The notes under the pieces: model-generated
What the model was told of the DNA's origin: nothing
The model's database searches: none
What the model saw: only the letters and a program-made list of their open reading frames with translations
Position numbers and translations under genes: made by a program
Assembly: GCA_937951135.1 (NCBI GenBank)
Contig: CALFCI010000087.1
Location: 1-41,855 of the forward strand
DNA from: an uncultured Aquimarina sp.
GTDB taxonomy: Bacteria > Bacteroidota > Bacteroidia > Flavobacteriales > Flavobacteriaceae
Reading direction: 5' to 3'
Length of the DNA stretch: 41,855 nucleotides
Shown: piece by piece, positions 20,170 to 28,608 of the stretch
Layout: each line of letters opens with the position of its first letter
How positions within the stretch are numbered: the first letter of the stretch is position 1

Positions 20170-20335
20170 TAATACCACTTCTTATATGAAATCACCGAAT
20201 AAAATAGATTCTTTTGACCTCATATTGCGTCACAAAATTTATCGATAGCTAGGCTATCTATAAATTTTCTTTCTTATCTGAAATCAAAATAATTCAATTT
20301 TACATTTCGATAATTTCATACAAGAATTGATATGA
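20170..20335. repeat. Long imperfect palindrome (REP/MITE-like)
   Basis: Core AAAATTTATCGATAGC-TAG-GCTATCTATAAATTTT (20234-20268, 15/16); outer arms ACTTCTTATATGAAAT and the complement of ATTTCATACAAGAATT align imperfectly. Confidence 0.7.
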
Positions 20336-20363
20336 AAAAAGTCAATAGCTAGAACTACTGACT
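20335..20363 (-). terminator. Minus-strand intrinsic terminator candidate
   Basis: Minus strand AGTCAGTAG-TTCTAG-CTATTGACT followed by a T run; no annotated minus-strand gene ends here. Confidence 0.65.
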
Positions 20364-20410
20364 TTGATAGGTTTTCTATGTTTCACTACATACTGTGCCA
20401 ATTCTTAGTT

Positions 20411-20506
20411 ATGAACGCTTCAGAGTTCGTGATAGCGATAGTGAGCTTGCTCGCTGCTATCATTGGATTAGTTACAGCAGTAATTAATTCAAAGAAAAAT
20501 AAATAA
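20411..20506 (+). CDS. Small hydrophobic peptide, holin-like/type I toxin-like candidate
   Basis: 31 aa MNASEFVIAIVSLLAAIIGLVTAVINSKKNK: one TM helix plus lysine-rich tail, own terminator immediately downstream. Below the ORF-track length cutoff. Confidence 0.6.
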   Translation: MNASEFVIAIVSLLAAIIGLVTAVINSKKNK

Positions 20507-20517
20507 TTTATTTTTAG

Positions 20518-20553
20518 CCACCTTATTCTTTTTGGATAGGGTGGTATTTTTTT
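20518..20553 (+). terminator. Rho-independent terminator of the small ORF
   Basis: CCACCTTATTC-TTTTT-GGATAGGGTGG (11 pairs incl. GU) followed by TATTTTTTTC. Confidence 0.85.
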
Positions 20554-20583
20554 CAAAGATACGAAATTTTATAGTCTCTCAAA
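20554..20583 (-). promoter_or_regulatory. Minus-strand Bacteroidota-type promoter candidate (antisense to small ORF)
   Basis: Minus strand TTTG (20583-20580) N18 TATCTTTG (20561-20554), matching TTTG...TAnnTTTG. Confidence 0.55.
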
Positions 20584-20717
20584 AATCTATTAAGCAGTTG
20601 TGTTAAACATTGAAACATGTTTTTTATACTTGTGAAAAAATAGATATGATTTCCCCCTAATGCGATAGTGTGTTACAATAAAGGAATACGTATCTTCACA
20701 ACGATTAACCAACCTAT

Positions 20718-22781
20718 ATGATGAATCACAAAATTCTGCTACTCTTTTTCTTGTGTAGTATTACGATATCTTTGAGCGCACAAGAGATGCAAGAAGGCTT
20801 TACCTATTTAGAAACGGGATCATATACCAAAGCCGTTGTATTTTTTGATGGTGTTTTAAAAGACTATCCAGAAAACAAAACGGCTCGACTTTGTTATGGA
20901 AGAGCAGTGGGCCTGGCTGGAGATGCTTCCAAAGCAGTGGCTATATTTACTACATTACAACAAGAGTATCCTAAGGATTATGAAATCGCACTAAACTATG
21001 CAGAATCCTTATTGTGGAATGCTGATTTTAATACCGCCGAAGAACGGTATTTGGAGCTGATCACAAAAGATGCATCTAGCTTTCCAGCCGTATTGGGATA
21101 TGCAAATACCTTGTCTAATCTCAAAAAGTATAAAGAAGCCTTGCGGTATGTAAATGATGCTTTGAAATTACAACCGGGTAATGCCAATGCATTATTATCT
21201 CGTAAGTATATGCGATTGGGCTATGCAAGTACGCTAGTTAAGGACAAGGAATATACGAAAGCATTAGTCATATTAGATCAAAATTTGATTGATTTTCCTA
21301 ATGATAAAGATACCCAGCTCAATAAAGCAAACCTATATATGATGATGGATGATTTGGAGAACGCTAAAAAGGTCTATGAAGTATTGGCAGTAACGGCAAA
21401 GGACAGTATCCTATCTTTAAATGCTTTGGCATTAGTTGCGCACAAAGGTCATTATGAAAAAAATGCATTAGCGATTGCTACGACGGCTAAGACTAAAGTG
21501 AAACGGTTTGAAAGTGATAGCTTGGTATATGTGCCTACTATAGAACGCTATATACAAGCTTTATTATGGAACGCTAAGTATAAGGAAGCAAGAACAACTA
21601 CAGAAAGTTTGGCAATGCAGTATCCTAAAGATTCGAGAATCGCGAGTTTAAAAGCGACTTATGGAATGTATACTAGTGATTTCAATACGAGTTTGAATGC
21701 GTATCAAAACATATTGGCTAAAGATTCCACCTCTTTTGACGGAAATTTAGGGATTGCCAATGTGCATAAGGCTAAAGGAAATGATATGAAGGCCTATGCT
21801 GCGGCATTTCAGACATTACATTATTATGAGAAACAACCCGATGCTACACAATTTATAAAAGCATTACAGTTATCACACACCCCATTTGTAGAACAAAAAA
21901 CAGCCTATACTTTTGATAATGGAGATAATACGGCTATTAATGCTTCATTGCGAATAGAAATACCTTGGTCTGCACGGTTTACGACAACAGCAAGATATGC
22001 CTTTAGAGATACCGAAAATACTACGACTTTGCTACAAGCTTCTTCTCATGATATGGCTGTAGGAGCAACGTATAAGTTTAATAACCGTTTGCGATTTGAA
22101 GGCGCTATAGGTGGAGTACAAACCGATGATTATACGCAACTATTGGGAGAGGTCAAGGTTAAAACAATTCCATTTCAATTGCATACTTTAGATATAGGGT
22201 ATAAAAGAGAATTACAAAATTTTAATGCCGAGCTGACCAATAGAGAAATTGTGATGAATCATATAGGATTGAATTACAATTGGGGGACACTATTTAATTT
22301 AGGTTGGTACACGCAATATATGTACACTACGCAGACTGATGATAATACGCGACATTTACTATTTACTTCATTGTATTATTCTATTTTGAAACGTCCTGGT
22401 GTTAAAGTAGGGGTGAATTATCAGTATATCACTTTTGCGGATCAATTACCTAGCGTTTATTTTAGTCCAGATCAGTTTCATTTGGGTGAAGTTTTTGCGG
22501 GGGTGACAAGTCCGTATGGAGAACGATTATCGTATGCTGCTACCGCTGCGGCAGGATTACAATATGTAGGACAAGATCCTTCTTCTTTAACCTTTAGGAC
22601 AGAAGGTACAATAGGATATGAAATTACAGAACGTTTTAAAGCAACTGCTTATGGGAAATATAGTAATATAGCTTCGGCTACAGCTTCTGGATTCGAGTTT
22701 ACTGAAGTAGGGGTGCAATTGAAATGGTATTTCTTATCTAAACCGGTATTCAATTCAAAAATACAGTCCCTGTCTAAGTAG
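20718..22781 (+). CDS. TPR-repeat plus YaiO-family outer membrane beta-barrel protein
   Basis: 687 aa; signal peptide, TPR repeats (KTARLCYGRAVGLAGDASKAVAIFTTLQQEYP...), C-terminal beta-strand-rich region ending EVGVQLKWYFLSKPVFNSK. Confidence 0.85.
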   Translation: MMNHKILLLFFLCSITISLSAQEMQEGFTYLETGSYTKAVVFFDGVLKDYPENKTARLCYGRAVGLAGDASKAVAIFTTLQQEYPKDYEIALNYAESLLWNADFNTAEERYLELITKDASSFPAVLGYANTLSNLKKYKEALRYVNDALKLQPGNANALLSRKYMRLGYASTLVKDKEYTKALVILDQNLIDFPNDKDTQLNKANLYMMMDDLENAKKVYEVLAVTAKDSILSLNALALVAHKGHYEKNALAIATTAKTKVKRFESDSLVYVPTIERYIQALLWNAKYKEARTTTESLAMQYPKDSRIASLKATYGMYTSDFNTSLNAYQNILAKDSTSFDGNLGIANVHKAKGNDMKAYAAAFQTLHYYEKQPDATQFIKALQLSHTPFVEQKTAYTFDNGDNTAINASLRIEIPWSARFTTTARYAFRDTENTTTLLQASSHDMAVGATYKFNNRLRFEGAIGGVQTDDYTQLLGEVKVKTIPFQLHTLDIGYKRELQNFNAELTNREIVMNHIGLNYNWGTLFNLGWYTQYMYTTQTDDNTRHLLFTSLYYSILKRPGVKVGVNYQYITFADQLPSVYFSPDQFHLGEVFAGVTSPYGERLSYAATAAAGLQYVGQDPSSLTFRTEGTIGYEITERFKATAYGKYSNIASATASGFEFTEVGVQLKWYFLSKPVFNSKIQSLSK

Positions 22782-22828
22782 TTGATGGTTGATGGTTGAT
22801 GGTTGATGGTTGATGGTTGATGGTTGAT
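22782..22828. repeat. Tandem heptamer (TTGATGG) x6 plus partial
   Basis: Starts at the base after the YaiO-protein stop codon; six perfect copies 22782-22823 then TTGAT. Confidence 0.95.
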
Positions 22829-22854
22829 TTTTTTGACCTTTGGTCAAAAAAATC
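22826..22854. repeat. Palindrome GATTTTTTTGACC-TTT-GGTCAAAAAAATC
   Basis: Perfect 13-bp arms, 3-nt loop, bridging the heptamer and octamer arrays. Confidence 0.93.
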
Positions 22855-22956
22855 TAAAAATCTAAAAATCTAAAAATCTAAAAATCTAAAAATCTAAAAA
22901 TCTAAAAATCTAAAAATCTAAAAATCTAAAAATCTAAAAATCTAAAAATCTAAAAA
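22853..22956. repeat. Tandem octamer (TCTAAAAA) x13
   Basis: Thirteen perfect copies; first copy begins inside the 3' arm of the palindrome. Confidence 0.95.
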
Positions 22957-22962
22957 CAAAAT

Positions 22963-23003
22963 AACCATACTCCAGAAGAACTGCCTTTCTCCAGAGTATG
23001 GTT
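22963..23003. terminator. Terminator for the minus-strand T9SS gene
   Basis: AACCATACTC ... GAGTATGGTT perfect 10-bp outer stem, inner partial stem. Confidence 0.75.
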
Positions 23004-23028
23004 TTCAACCCTACCTAAATTTTAGTAT

Positions 23029-26000
23029 TTACTGTATTAAGAAACTACCTTTGTACTGTTGTTTTGTTGTGTTTCGAATTACATATTGATAAACTCCAGG
23101 CTTAAGTCCATTTGCTACAAAGGCTACTGCTTGTTGATTGTTTATCGTTTGTAATTGCTCTTGTTGCACTGTTTTACCCATCATATCGATTACTGTAATA
23201 TGTACCTCTTGGTGTTTTGTAGGTAATACGATCGTTGTTGTGCTATAAAATGGATTAGGGTAATTAATAGCCTTAGTTTGATCTTTTTCTTGTGGACCAA
23301 ATACAATAGTATCAGTGGTTTCATTTTCTTCTTCGTTTTCTTCTTCTAGTAGTTGCGCATTGGTGAATGCTAGGTTCTGTACTGCTATCGTGAAAGGAGT
23401 GAAAGATTGATAATCACCTTGAATAGAGAACACTACACTTCTAATATCTTCGATTACGATTTTGGCATTAGAATAGTTTGTGAATTCTGTAAATAAGATG
23501 CTGTGCATAGTCGTGTCCGCAGCATCCGCTTTAATCGTATAGCGTAATCGATTATTCCAATCTTGTAAGTCTTTAGTTACTAAGATTACTTCTACATCTA
23601 TATCGGTCTCCAATTCGAAAGTTACGCGATCATATTGAGATACATTCAATGTAAGTTCTCCTGCCAAGATGTTTCGGAATACGTTCATCGTTTCTTTAAC
23701 GTGTCCTTTTACACTAATACTACGTTCTACAAGGTATCCGTTTTCAGAACCTTCACGTTCCATATCATCTTCTGCATTGATCTCAAAACTTTCTATTTGT
23801 GTCCCTTCTGCTACGTAATCAATACCCCATGGTCCATCGGCTAGATACATACCATCAGTTTGTGTTGCACCTTCAGCTCCAATAGAAAATCCAATGTCAA
23901 ATAAATATCCTGTATCAATAGTGATTTCTTCATAGTAAGCTCCAGATAAAGGGATGATACTAGATAACGCTTCTTCAGTAGCTAATTCGGTTGTTCTACT
24001 ATTTCCTTTGAAATAAAGCGTATTTACCTTTAGCTTGTTCACAATGCTTAATGTGATTTCACCGTTTTTATAGTTTCCTTTTTGTACAAATAAAGATGGT
24101 ATATGTTGTACTCTTGAATTGCTATACAATTTCTTTTCAGTAGTAAACTGCGTAACAATAGTATTTGCAATATGTGCTACTTGTGGTATTGATCCTCCCC
24201 AAATTTGGAAGTTCATATAGTCTCCTTCAGGATATTCTCCAATGTTCCAAAAACTTAGAATTTCATTTTGAGATGCACCCAATTTCACAGAGAAATGTAG
24301 TACATGTTCCGTTTCTCCAGAAGCTCTTTCTATAGTCGTACTAACAATACGATGTTTTTTGATGAGTACCGTTCTAATATCTTTAACGGTAGATCCATTT
24401 AAACGATCACAAGTAGTTTTAGAATGGTCATAGATATTTCCTGATGAGGTTGTGGCTAATGCAGCCGCTACTCGATTTTCGTCTTGGTAATAATCGATTG
24501 AGAATACTTGTGTTGCATTCGTGATTCCAATCAAATCGTCTGGACTAGAAATATAAGTGGTCTCTGTTCCAAAAGCTCCTGTTATTGGAAAATAACGACT
24601 CAAAGGATTTCCATTCGCCTGGCTAAACGTTTTAGCGGTTTTCGTAAATTGCTTTTGTGAATTTTTCTGATTTGATTTATTATTCGTTTTAGAACGGATA
24701 AAGTTACGTTTTGCAATAAGGCTTGCTAAATCTCCATTACTTTCTAATCCTCCATTATTTGCTGAGGTTACATCCGTTGCCGTTTCGATGTCTACAATAT
24801 TTTCGGTTTGTATCGCGGTATATGGGTTTGAAGTGATATAAAATAATGCATCATTAAAATCTTGATCACAAGATGGAGAATCTCTTCTGATGTCCTCAAA
24901 ACCAAGGATCACGCGCTCATTTTCTGGATCTGCTAATAGTACATTGTGATATTGTAATGCTGGATCAGTTTCTGGATTGTATGCTGGGTTGGAATGTAAT
25001 TGCCAGTATCCAGTATCTACACACCCATTTGACCATGCATTGGCTAATAATACCCATCCGATTCCTGTATCTTTTGGAAAGGTACCTAACTTTACTTTAT
25101 TTCCTACGTGTAGTCCTCCACCACTTCCTGATGCCGAAACATTAGGAAAAATAATCGTAATGTCTTTTGGTGTTGGGGGTGCAGGAGCAGGATCATTTAA
25201 GTCATACGTATAGAACCCTAACGTATTTCTGTATCCTGCGCCTTCTCCCACAAAAGTTACCCATAAATCTGCCATTTCAGAAAGTCGAAGATCCGAATCA
25301 TATCCTGAAGTGATATAATGGGGGTTATATTCTGGTACTGGGTATCCTTCTGGTAATGCACTCGCAATCATATCTAGCGTTTCTTGAGAAACTACATCAT
25401 TTTCAGCTAAATATTGTGGAGTACCATCGCTAGTATAGTTCCCTAAGTATTGGTATTGCTCACAGATTGGTGGTATAGGAAAGCTGTTTGGAGTTTGTCC
25501 TCCATTTTCAGCATCAAAGATATTACGCAATTGATCAAAACTATCGTCTAGTCCATCCTGATCAATATCATTACCTGAAGCTTTAGTATCTGTGCTTCCA
25601 TCACTATTATAATCGTATGCTGTTACAGTGTCAAGTATACCATCATTGTCACTATCAGTATCTAAGTAATCTACGGTATCTGTTCCGTCAGTATTGATAT
25701 ATCCAGAACGTACTCCATTAGTGTCAATATCAAAATTATCATCGATACCATCTTTATCAGCATCGTTACCTGATAAGCCGATATAGCTGTTGTTTTGTTG
25801 CCCTTCAATGATATCTACAATACCATCACCATCAGAATCAATATCATAACTGTTGTATATTCCATCACCATCAGTATCTGCTGGGATACATTCCGTTCCA
25901 TTTTGAGTAGGATCAAATACATCTGCAATCCCATCGGCGTTAGTATCCGTATAATTAGCATCATTACTAGAGTATCGTCCATCATTGTTGGTATCTCTAT

Positions 26001-27042
26001 TTCCTTCACCTGCTTCTACAATATCATAAATACCATCATTATCACTATCCAAATCAAAAAAGTTAGGGATTCCATCGCGATCACTATCAAAAGCACTTTG
26101 TACGGTGTTATCGCCATTTCCACTAGTATCATTATCAAGATAATTGTACATTCCATCACCATCCGTATCTCCATAAGGATTCACACCATTAGATTCTCTA
26201 GTATTGGTAATTCCATCACCATCAATATCTCCATCTGAAGTATCTAATACACCATCAAAATCATTATCTAAAGGAGAAAATCCATTCGCACATTTAAATC
26301 CGTCATTAGAGTTTGTCGCTATAGTCATGTTTAACAAGGTAGCAGTTGGGTTGGACTCATACTCATTAACTAAATATAATCCTCCCACATTATTTGAAAC
26401 ATATAAGCGATGGCTAGTATCGGTGTATGCTGCCCCATAAGTCCCACTAGGAAGGTTAGCTACAGTTTTAGTACTCACTACAGGAGTTCCTGAGGATAGC
26501 TCCCACTTAAATATCTTTCCATTGCTTGCACCATATACATCACCATTGATAAACACAATGTCTGCACAGTTGTTTGAAATTCCGTCATTCGCTTCAATAA
26601 TTTCAAAGACAGGGGCAGTAGCTCCTGTATACGATTGTAAGTTGGTAATTTTATGAAAACTATTCTTTCCTCCACTGTTTTGAAATACCCACAAGTTACC
26701 ATCGGCATCTACATCGGCAGCATAGCCACCACCAAATTCAGTACTGCCATTAGCAGTTACTGCGCCTAGATCTACAATGCGATCGCGACCGATACGTAAT
26801 AAATGTTTATCGGTTCTATTAATAGCGTATAAAAAATTGTCTATTACATTATATCCTCCAGCATTATAATCATTTGCATGGGTATGTAATGCTTCAGAAT
26901 AATTTCCAGTAATAGGATCATACGCTTTTAATGCTCCAGAGATTACTTGATAAAAAGTGTTGTCTCCGCAATCAAATGCTTGTTGTGCGTGTATCGCACT
27001 GCTGCAAAAAATAAAAAGAATAAGTAGTGTAATTTTTTTCAT
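23029..27042 (-). CDS. Large T9SS-secreted surface protein with thrombospondin type 3-like calcium-binding repeats and DUF4114/LruC-like region
   Basis: 1337 aa; signal peptide, DTDGDGIYNSYDIDSDGDGIVDIIEG repeats, VILGFEDIRRDSPSCDQDFNDALFYI, C-terminal YPNPFYSTTTIVLP...GLKPGVYQYVIRN sorting domain. Confidence 0.92.
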   Translation of the reverse strand: MKKITLLILFIFCSSAIHAQQAFDCGDNTFYQVISGALKAYDPITGNYSEALHTHANDYNAGGYNVIDNFLYAINRTDKHLLRIGRDRIVDLGAVTANGSTEFGGGYAADVDADGNLWVFQNSGGKNSFHKITNLQSYTGATAPVFEIIEANDGISNNCADIVFINGDVYGASNGKIFKWELSSGTPVVSTKTVANLPSGTYGAAYTDTSHRLYVSNNVGGLYLVNEYESNPTATLLNMTIATNSNDGFKCANGFSPLDNDFDGVLDTSDGDIDGDGITNTRESNGVNPYGDTDGDGMYNYLDNDTSGNGDNTVQSAFDSDRDGIPNFFDLDSDNDGIYDIVEAGEGNRDTNNDGRYSSNDANYTDTNADGIADVFDPTQNGTECIPADTDGDGIYNSYDIDSDGDGIVDIIEGQQNNSYIGLSGNDADKDGIDDNFDIDTNGVRSGYINTDGTDTVDYLDTDSDNDGILDTVTAYDYNSDGSTDTKASGNDIDQDGLDDSFDQLRNIFDAENGGQTPNSFPIPPICEQYQYLGNYTSDGTPQYLAENDVVSQETLDMIASALPEGYPVPEYNPHYITSGYDSDLRLSEMADLWVTFVGEGAGYRNTLGFYTYDLNDPAPAPPTPKDITIIFPNVSASGSGGGLHVGNKVKLGTFPKDTGIGWVLLANAWSNGCVDTGYWQLHSNPAYNPETDPALQYHNVLLADPENERVILGFEDIRRDSPSCDQDFNDALFYITSNPYTAIQTENIVDIETATDVTSANNGGLESNGDLASLIAKRNFIRSKTNNKSNQKNSQKQFTKTAKTFSQANGNPLSRYFPITGAFGTETTYISSPDDLIGITNATQVFSIDYYQDENRVAAALATTSSGNIYDHSKTTCDRLNGSTVKDIRTVLIKKHRIVSTTIERASGETEHVLHFSVKLGASQNEILSFWNIGEYPEGDYMNFQIWGGSIPQVAHIANTIVTQFTTEKKLYSNSRVQHIPSLFVQKGNYKNGEITLSIVNKLKVNTLYFKGNSRTTELATEEALSSIIPLSGAYYEEITIDTGYLFDIGFSIGAEGATQTDGMYLADGPWGIDYVAEGTQIESFEINAEDDMEREGSENGYLVERSISVKGHVKETMNVFRNILAGELTLNVSQYDRVTFELETDIDVEVILVTKDLQDWNNRLRYTIKADAADTTMHSILFTEFTNYSNAKIVIEDIRSVVFSIQGDYQSFTPFTIAVQNLAFTNAQLLEEENEEENETTDTIVFGPQEKDQTKAINYPNPFYSTTTIVLPTKHQEVHITVIDMMGKTVQQEQLQTINNQQAVAFVANGLKPGVYQYVIRNTTKQQYKGSFLIQ

Positions 27043-27070
27043 GATGGTATAGATTTAATGGCTAATACCT

Positions 27071-27140
27071 CAAAAATACAAGAAGGGTAGGGGGTGATGG
27101 GGTGGTATTCGATCAGTGGAAGATTGCTGTCGATGAGTGG
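27071..27140 (-). promoter_or_regulatory. Site D: direct-repeat regulator box plus -7 box upstream of T9SS surface protein
   Basis: Coding strand: CCACTCATCGA-N10-CCACTGATCGA (27140-27109), 30 bp gap, TATTTTTG (27078-27071). Confidence 0.78.
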
Positions 27141-27277
27141 CTTTTTATGAAGTAAGAAGTGTATTTTTAGGGCGTAAAAGTTTGTTTTTTTAGAGAATTA
27201 TACATGTTGTTTTTGTTGAGAATTGAAGGGGTATATAATCCTTAAGAATTAAAAAAGTAGAATTTGTTTTGTAAATG

Positions 27278-27299
27278 TTAGGAATCCTAACTATATTTG
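27278..27299 (+). promoter_or_regulatory. Palindromic operator TTAGGAATCCTAA abutting -7 box TATATTTG
   Basis: Perfect 13-bp palindrome 27278-27290; TATATTTG 27292-27299; related copies at 27589, 27616 and 28574. Confidence 0.75.
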
Positions 27300-27335
27300 A
27301 AGTGCAATACTGCAATTAATTTAATTAAAGATCAA

Positions 27336-27569
27336 ATGAGTACATCAATTTTTTATCACGCAGGCTGTCCAGTGTGCGTTAGTGCAGAACAGGATATTAT
27401 TAATTTAATCGGAGCTGAAAATGTAGAACTAGTGAATATTGGAGAAGATAGGTCTCGAATTTCGGAAGCTGAACAAGCAGGAGTACATTCTGTGCCAGCT
27501 TTAGTAACACCAAATGGAAATACACTTCATATTAACTTTGGAGCGTCTATTGCCGATGTGAAAGGATAA
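27336..27569 (+). CDS. Small thioredoxin/glutaredoxin-like protein (CPVC)
   Basis: MSTSIFYHAGCPVCVSAEQDIINLIG...VHSVPALVTPNG; the ORF-track start at 27297 is a TTG within the promoter, ATG at 27336 preferred. Confidence 0.82.
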   Translation: MSTSIFYHAGCPVCVSAEQDIINLIGAENVELVNIGEDRSRISEAEQAGVHSVPALVTPNGNTLHINFGASIADVKG

Positions 27570-27588
27570 TTTTTTTTATTCTAAATAG

Positions 27589-27627
27589 TTAGGATTCCTT
27601 ATTTTAGTAATATAATAAGGAATCCTA
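27589..27627. promoter_or_regulatory. Inverted pair of MarR-type operators TTAGGATTCCTTA ... TAAGGAATCCTA
   Basis: TTAGGATTCCTTA 27589-27601 and TAAGGAATCCTA 27616-27627, upstream of DUF2024 gene. Confidence 0.65.
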
Positions 27628-27662
27628 TGATTAATATGATATTATTTTAAAAATAATAACCT

Positions 27663-27926
27663 ATGAAAATATCAGTATGGGACACCTACGTACAACGAAA
27701 TGATGGTCAAACAATGCATTTTGATATCTTAGTGCCAAGCACATGTACCAATGAACAACAAATTTTTGACTTTGGGCACTCCTATTTATCTCATAAAACA
27801 TTTGATACAGGAGTACTTACGGCCAAAGAGTGTAATTTTTGTCATATAGAAGTTGCGCCAGATGATGTAGTGAGCGCTATTGCCATGCAAGGATATGCAA
27901 TTATAGAAATGGAAAATTGTAATTAA
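27663..27926 (+). CDS. DUF2024 family protein
   Basis: 87 aa MKISVWDTYVQRNDGQTMHFDILVPS...AKECNFCHIEVA. Confidence 0.85.
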   Translation: MKISVWDTYVQRNDGQTMHFDILVPSTCTNEQQIFDFGHSYLSHKTFDTGVLTAKECNFCHIEVAPDDVVSAIAMQGYAIIEMENCN

Positions 27927-27927
27927 T

Positions 27928-28467
27928 ATGCAACAGCTACAACTATATTATGATCAAGAACTACAAGGAAAGTTTACCTTAGGTACGTTGAATTTTCTTT
28001 TCACCTTTCAAGTTAACTGTCCAGGGTGTTTTTTATATGGAATCCCCCTTGTGAATCGATTATATCATGAGTTTGGGAAGGAGGTCTCTTTTTTAGGTTT
28101 GTCTACAGCTTTTGAGGATTTTGAATACAATAGTACCACAAACACTTCTTTGTTACTAACAAAGAAAGAGGTGGTAGGTGAAACAAAAAAAGCACTCGAA
28201 GCACAAGGGATAGCATCTTATGAGGATCCTATTGATTTTCCAATAGCAATGGATACTAAGGCAGATGATGCTTTTGATATCGAGAGTGCGGCAGCTCAGA
28301 TCTGTATATTGAATCCTAATTATAACCTTTGGACAGCATTTGAGCAAAAGGCACTTCAGGATAAAGTAATACAGTATTTAAAAGAACAAAAAACACTATC
28401 ATTAACATTTATACTCAATCAAATGCGAGGCACGCCTACGATGATTGTTTTTAATGAGGATTATTAA
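27928..28467 (+). CDS. Thioredoxin-like (TlpA/AhpC-like fold) protein with CPGC motif
   Basis: 179 aa; FTFQVNCPGCFLYGIPLVNRLYHEFGKEVSFLGLSTAFEDF; 1-nt gap to DUF2024 gene. Confidence 0.8.
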   Translation: MQQLQLYYDQELQGKFTLGTLNFLFTFQVNCPGCFLYGIPLVNRLYHEFGKEVSFLGLSTAFEDFEYNSTTNTSLLLTKKEVVGETKKALEAQGIASYEDPIDFPIAMDTKADDAFDIESAAAQICILNPNYNLWTAFEQKALQDKVIQYLKEQKTLSLTFILNQMRGTPTMIVFNEDY

Positions 28468-28573
28468 ATACTCCTTCATCAATTTAGACATATATCTTAT
28501 GAAACGATCAAATCACGTTTAATCGACATTGTGGAGTAGGTAGTTGTTGACTAGATTTAGTTGACAGGTATAC

Positions 28574-28591
28574 TTAGGATTGCTAACTTTG
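28574..28591 (+). promoter_or_regulatory. Operator TTAGGATTGCTAA overlapping -7 box TAACTTTG upstream of marR-like gene
   Basis: TTAGGATTGCTAA 28574-28586; TAACTTTG 28584-28591. Confidence 0.7.
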
Positions 28592-28608
28592 TCCAATAAA
28601 CAAGAATC

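Noticed and set aside
19951-20172. 73-aa plus-strand ORF
   Set aside because: Runs through the nested inverted-repeat element; composition not protein-like.
22853-22956. Tandem array considered as CRISPR
   Set aside because: Head-to-tail 8-bp units with no spacers and no cas genes; simple tandem repeat.
25795-26238. 147-aa plus-strand ORF inside the T9SS gene
   Set aside because: Low-complexity Ile/Ser/Thr translation antisense to the repetitive DxDGDG-coding region; an artefact of the repeat composition.
28504-28534. ACGATCA...TCGACATTGTGG upstream of marR as a regulator box
   Set aside because: Spacing is 19 bp rather than 21 and half-site matches are poor.
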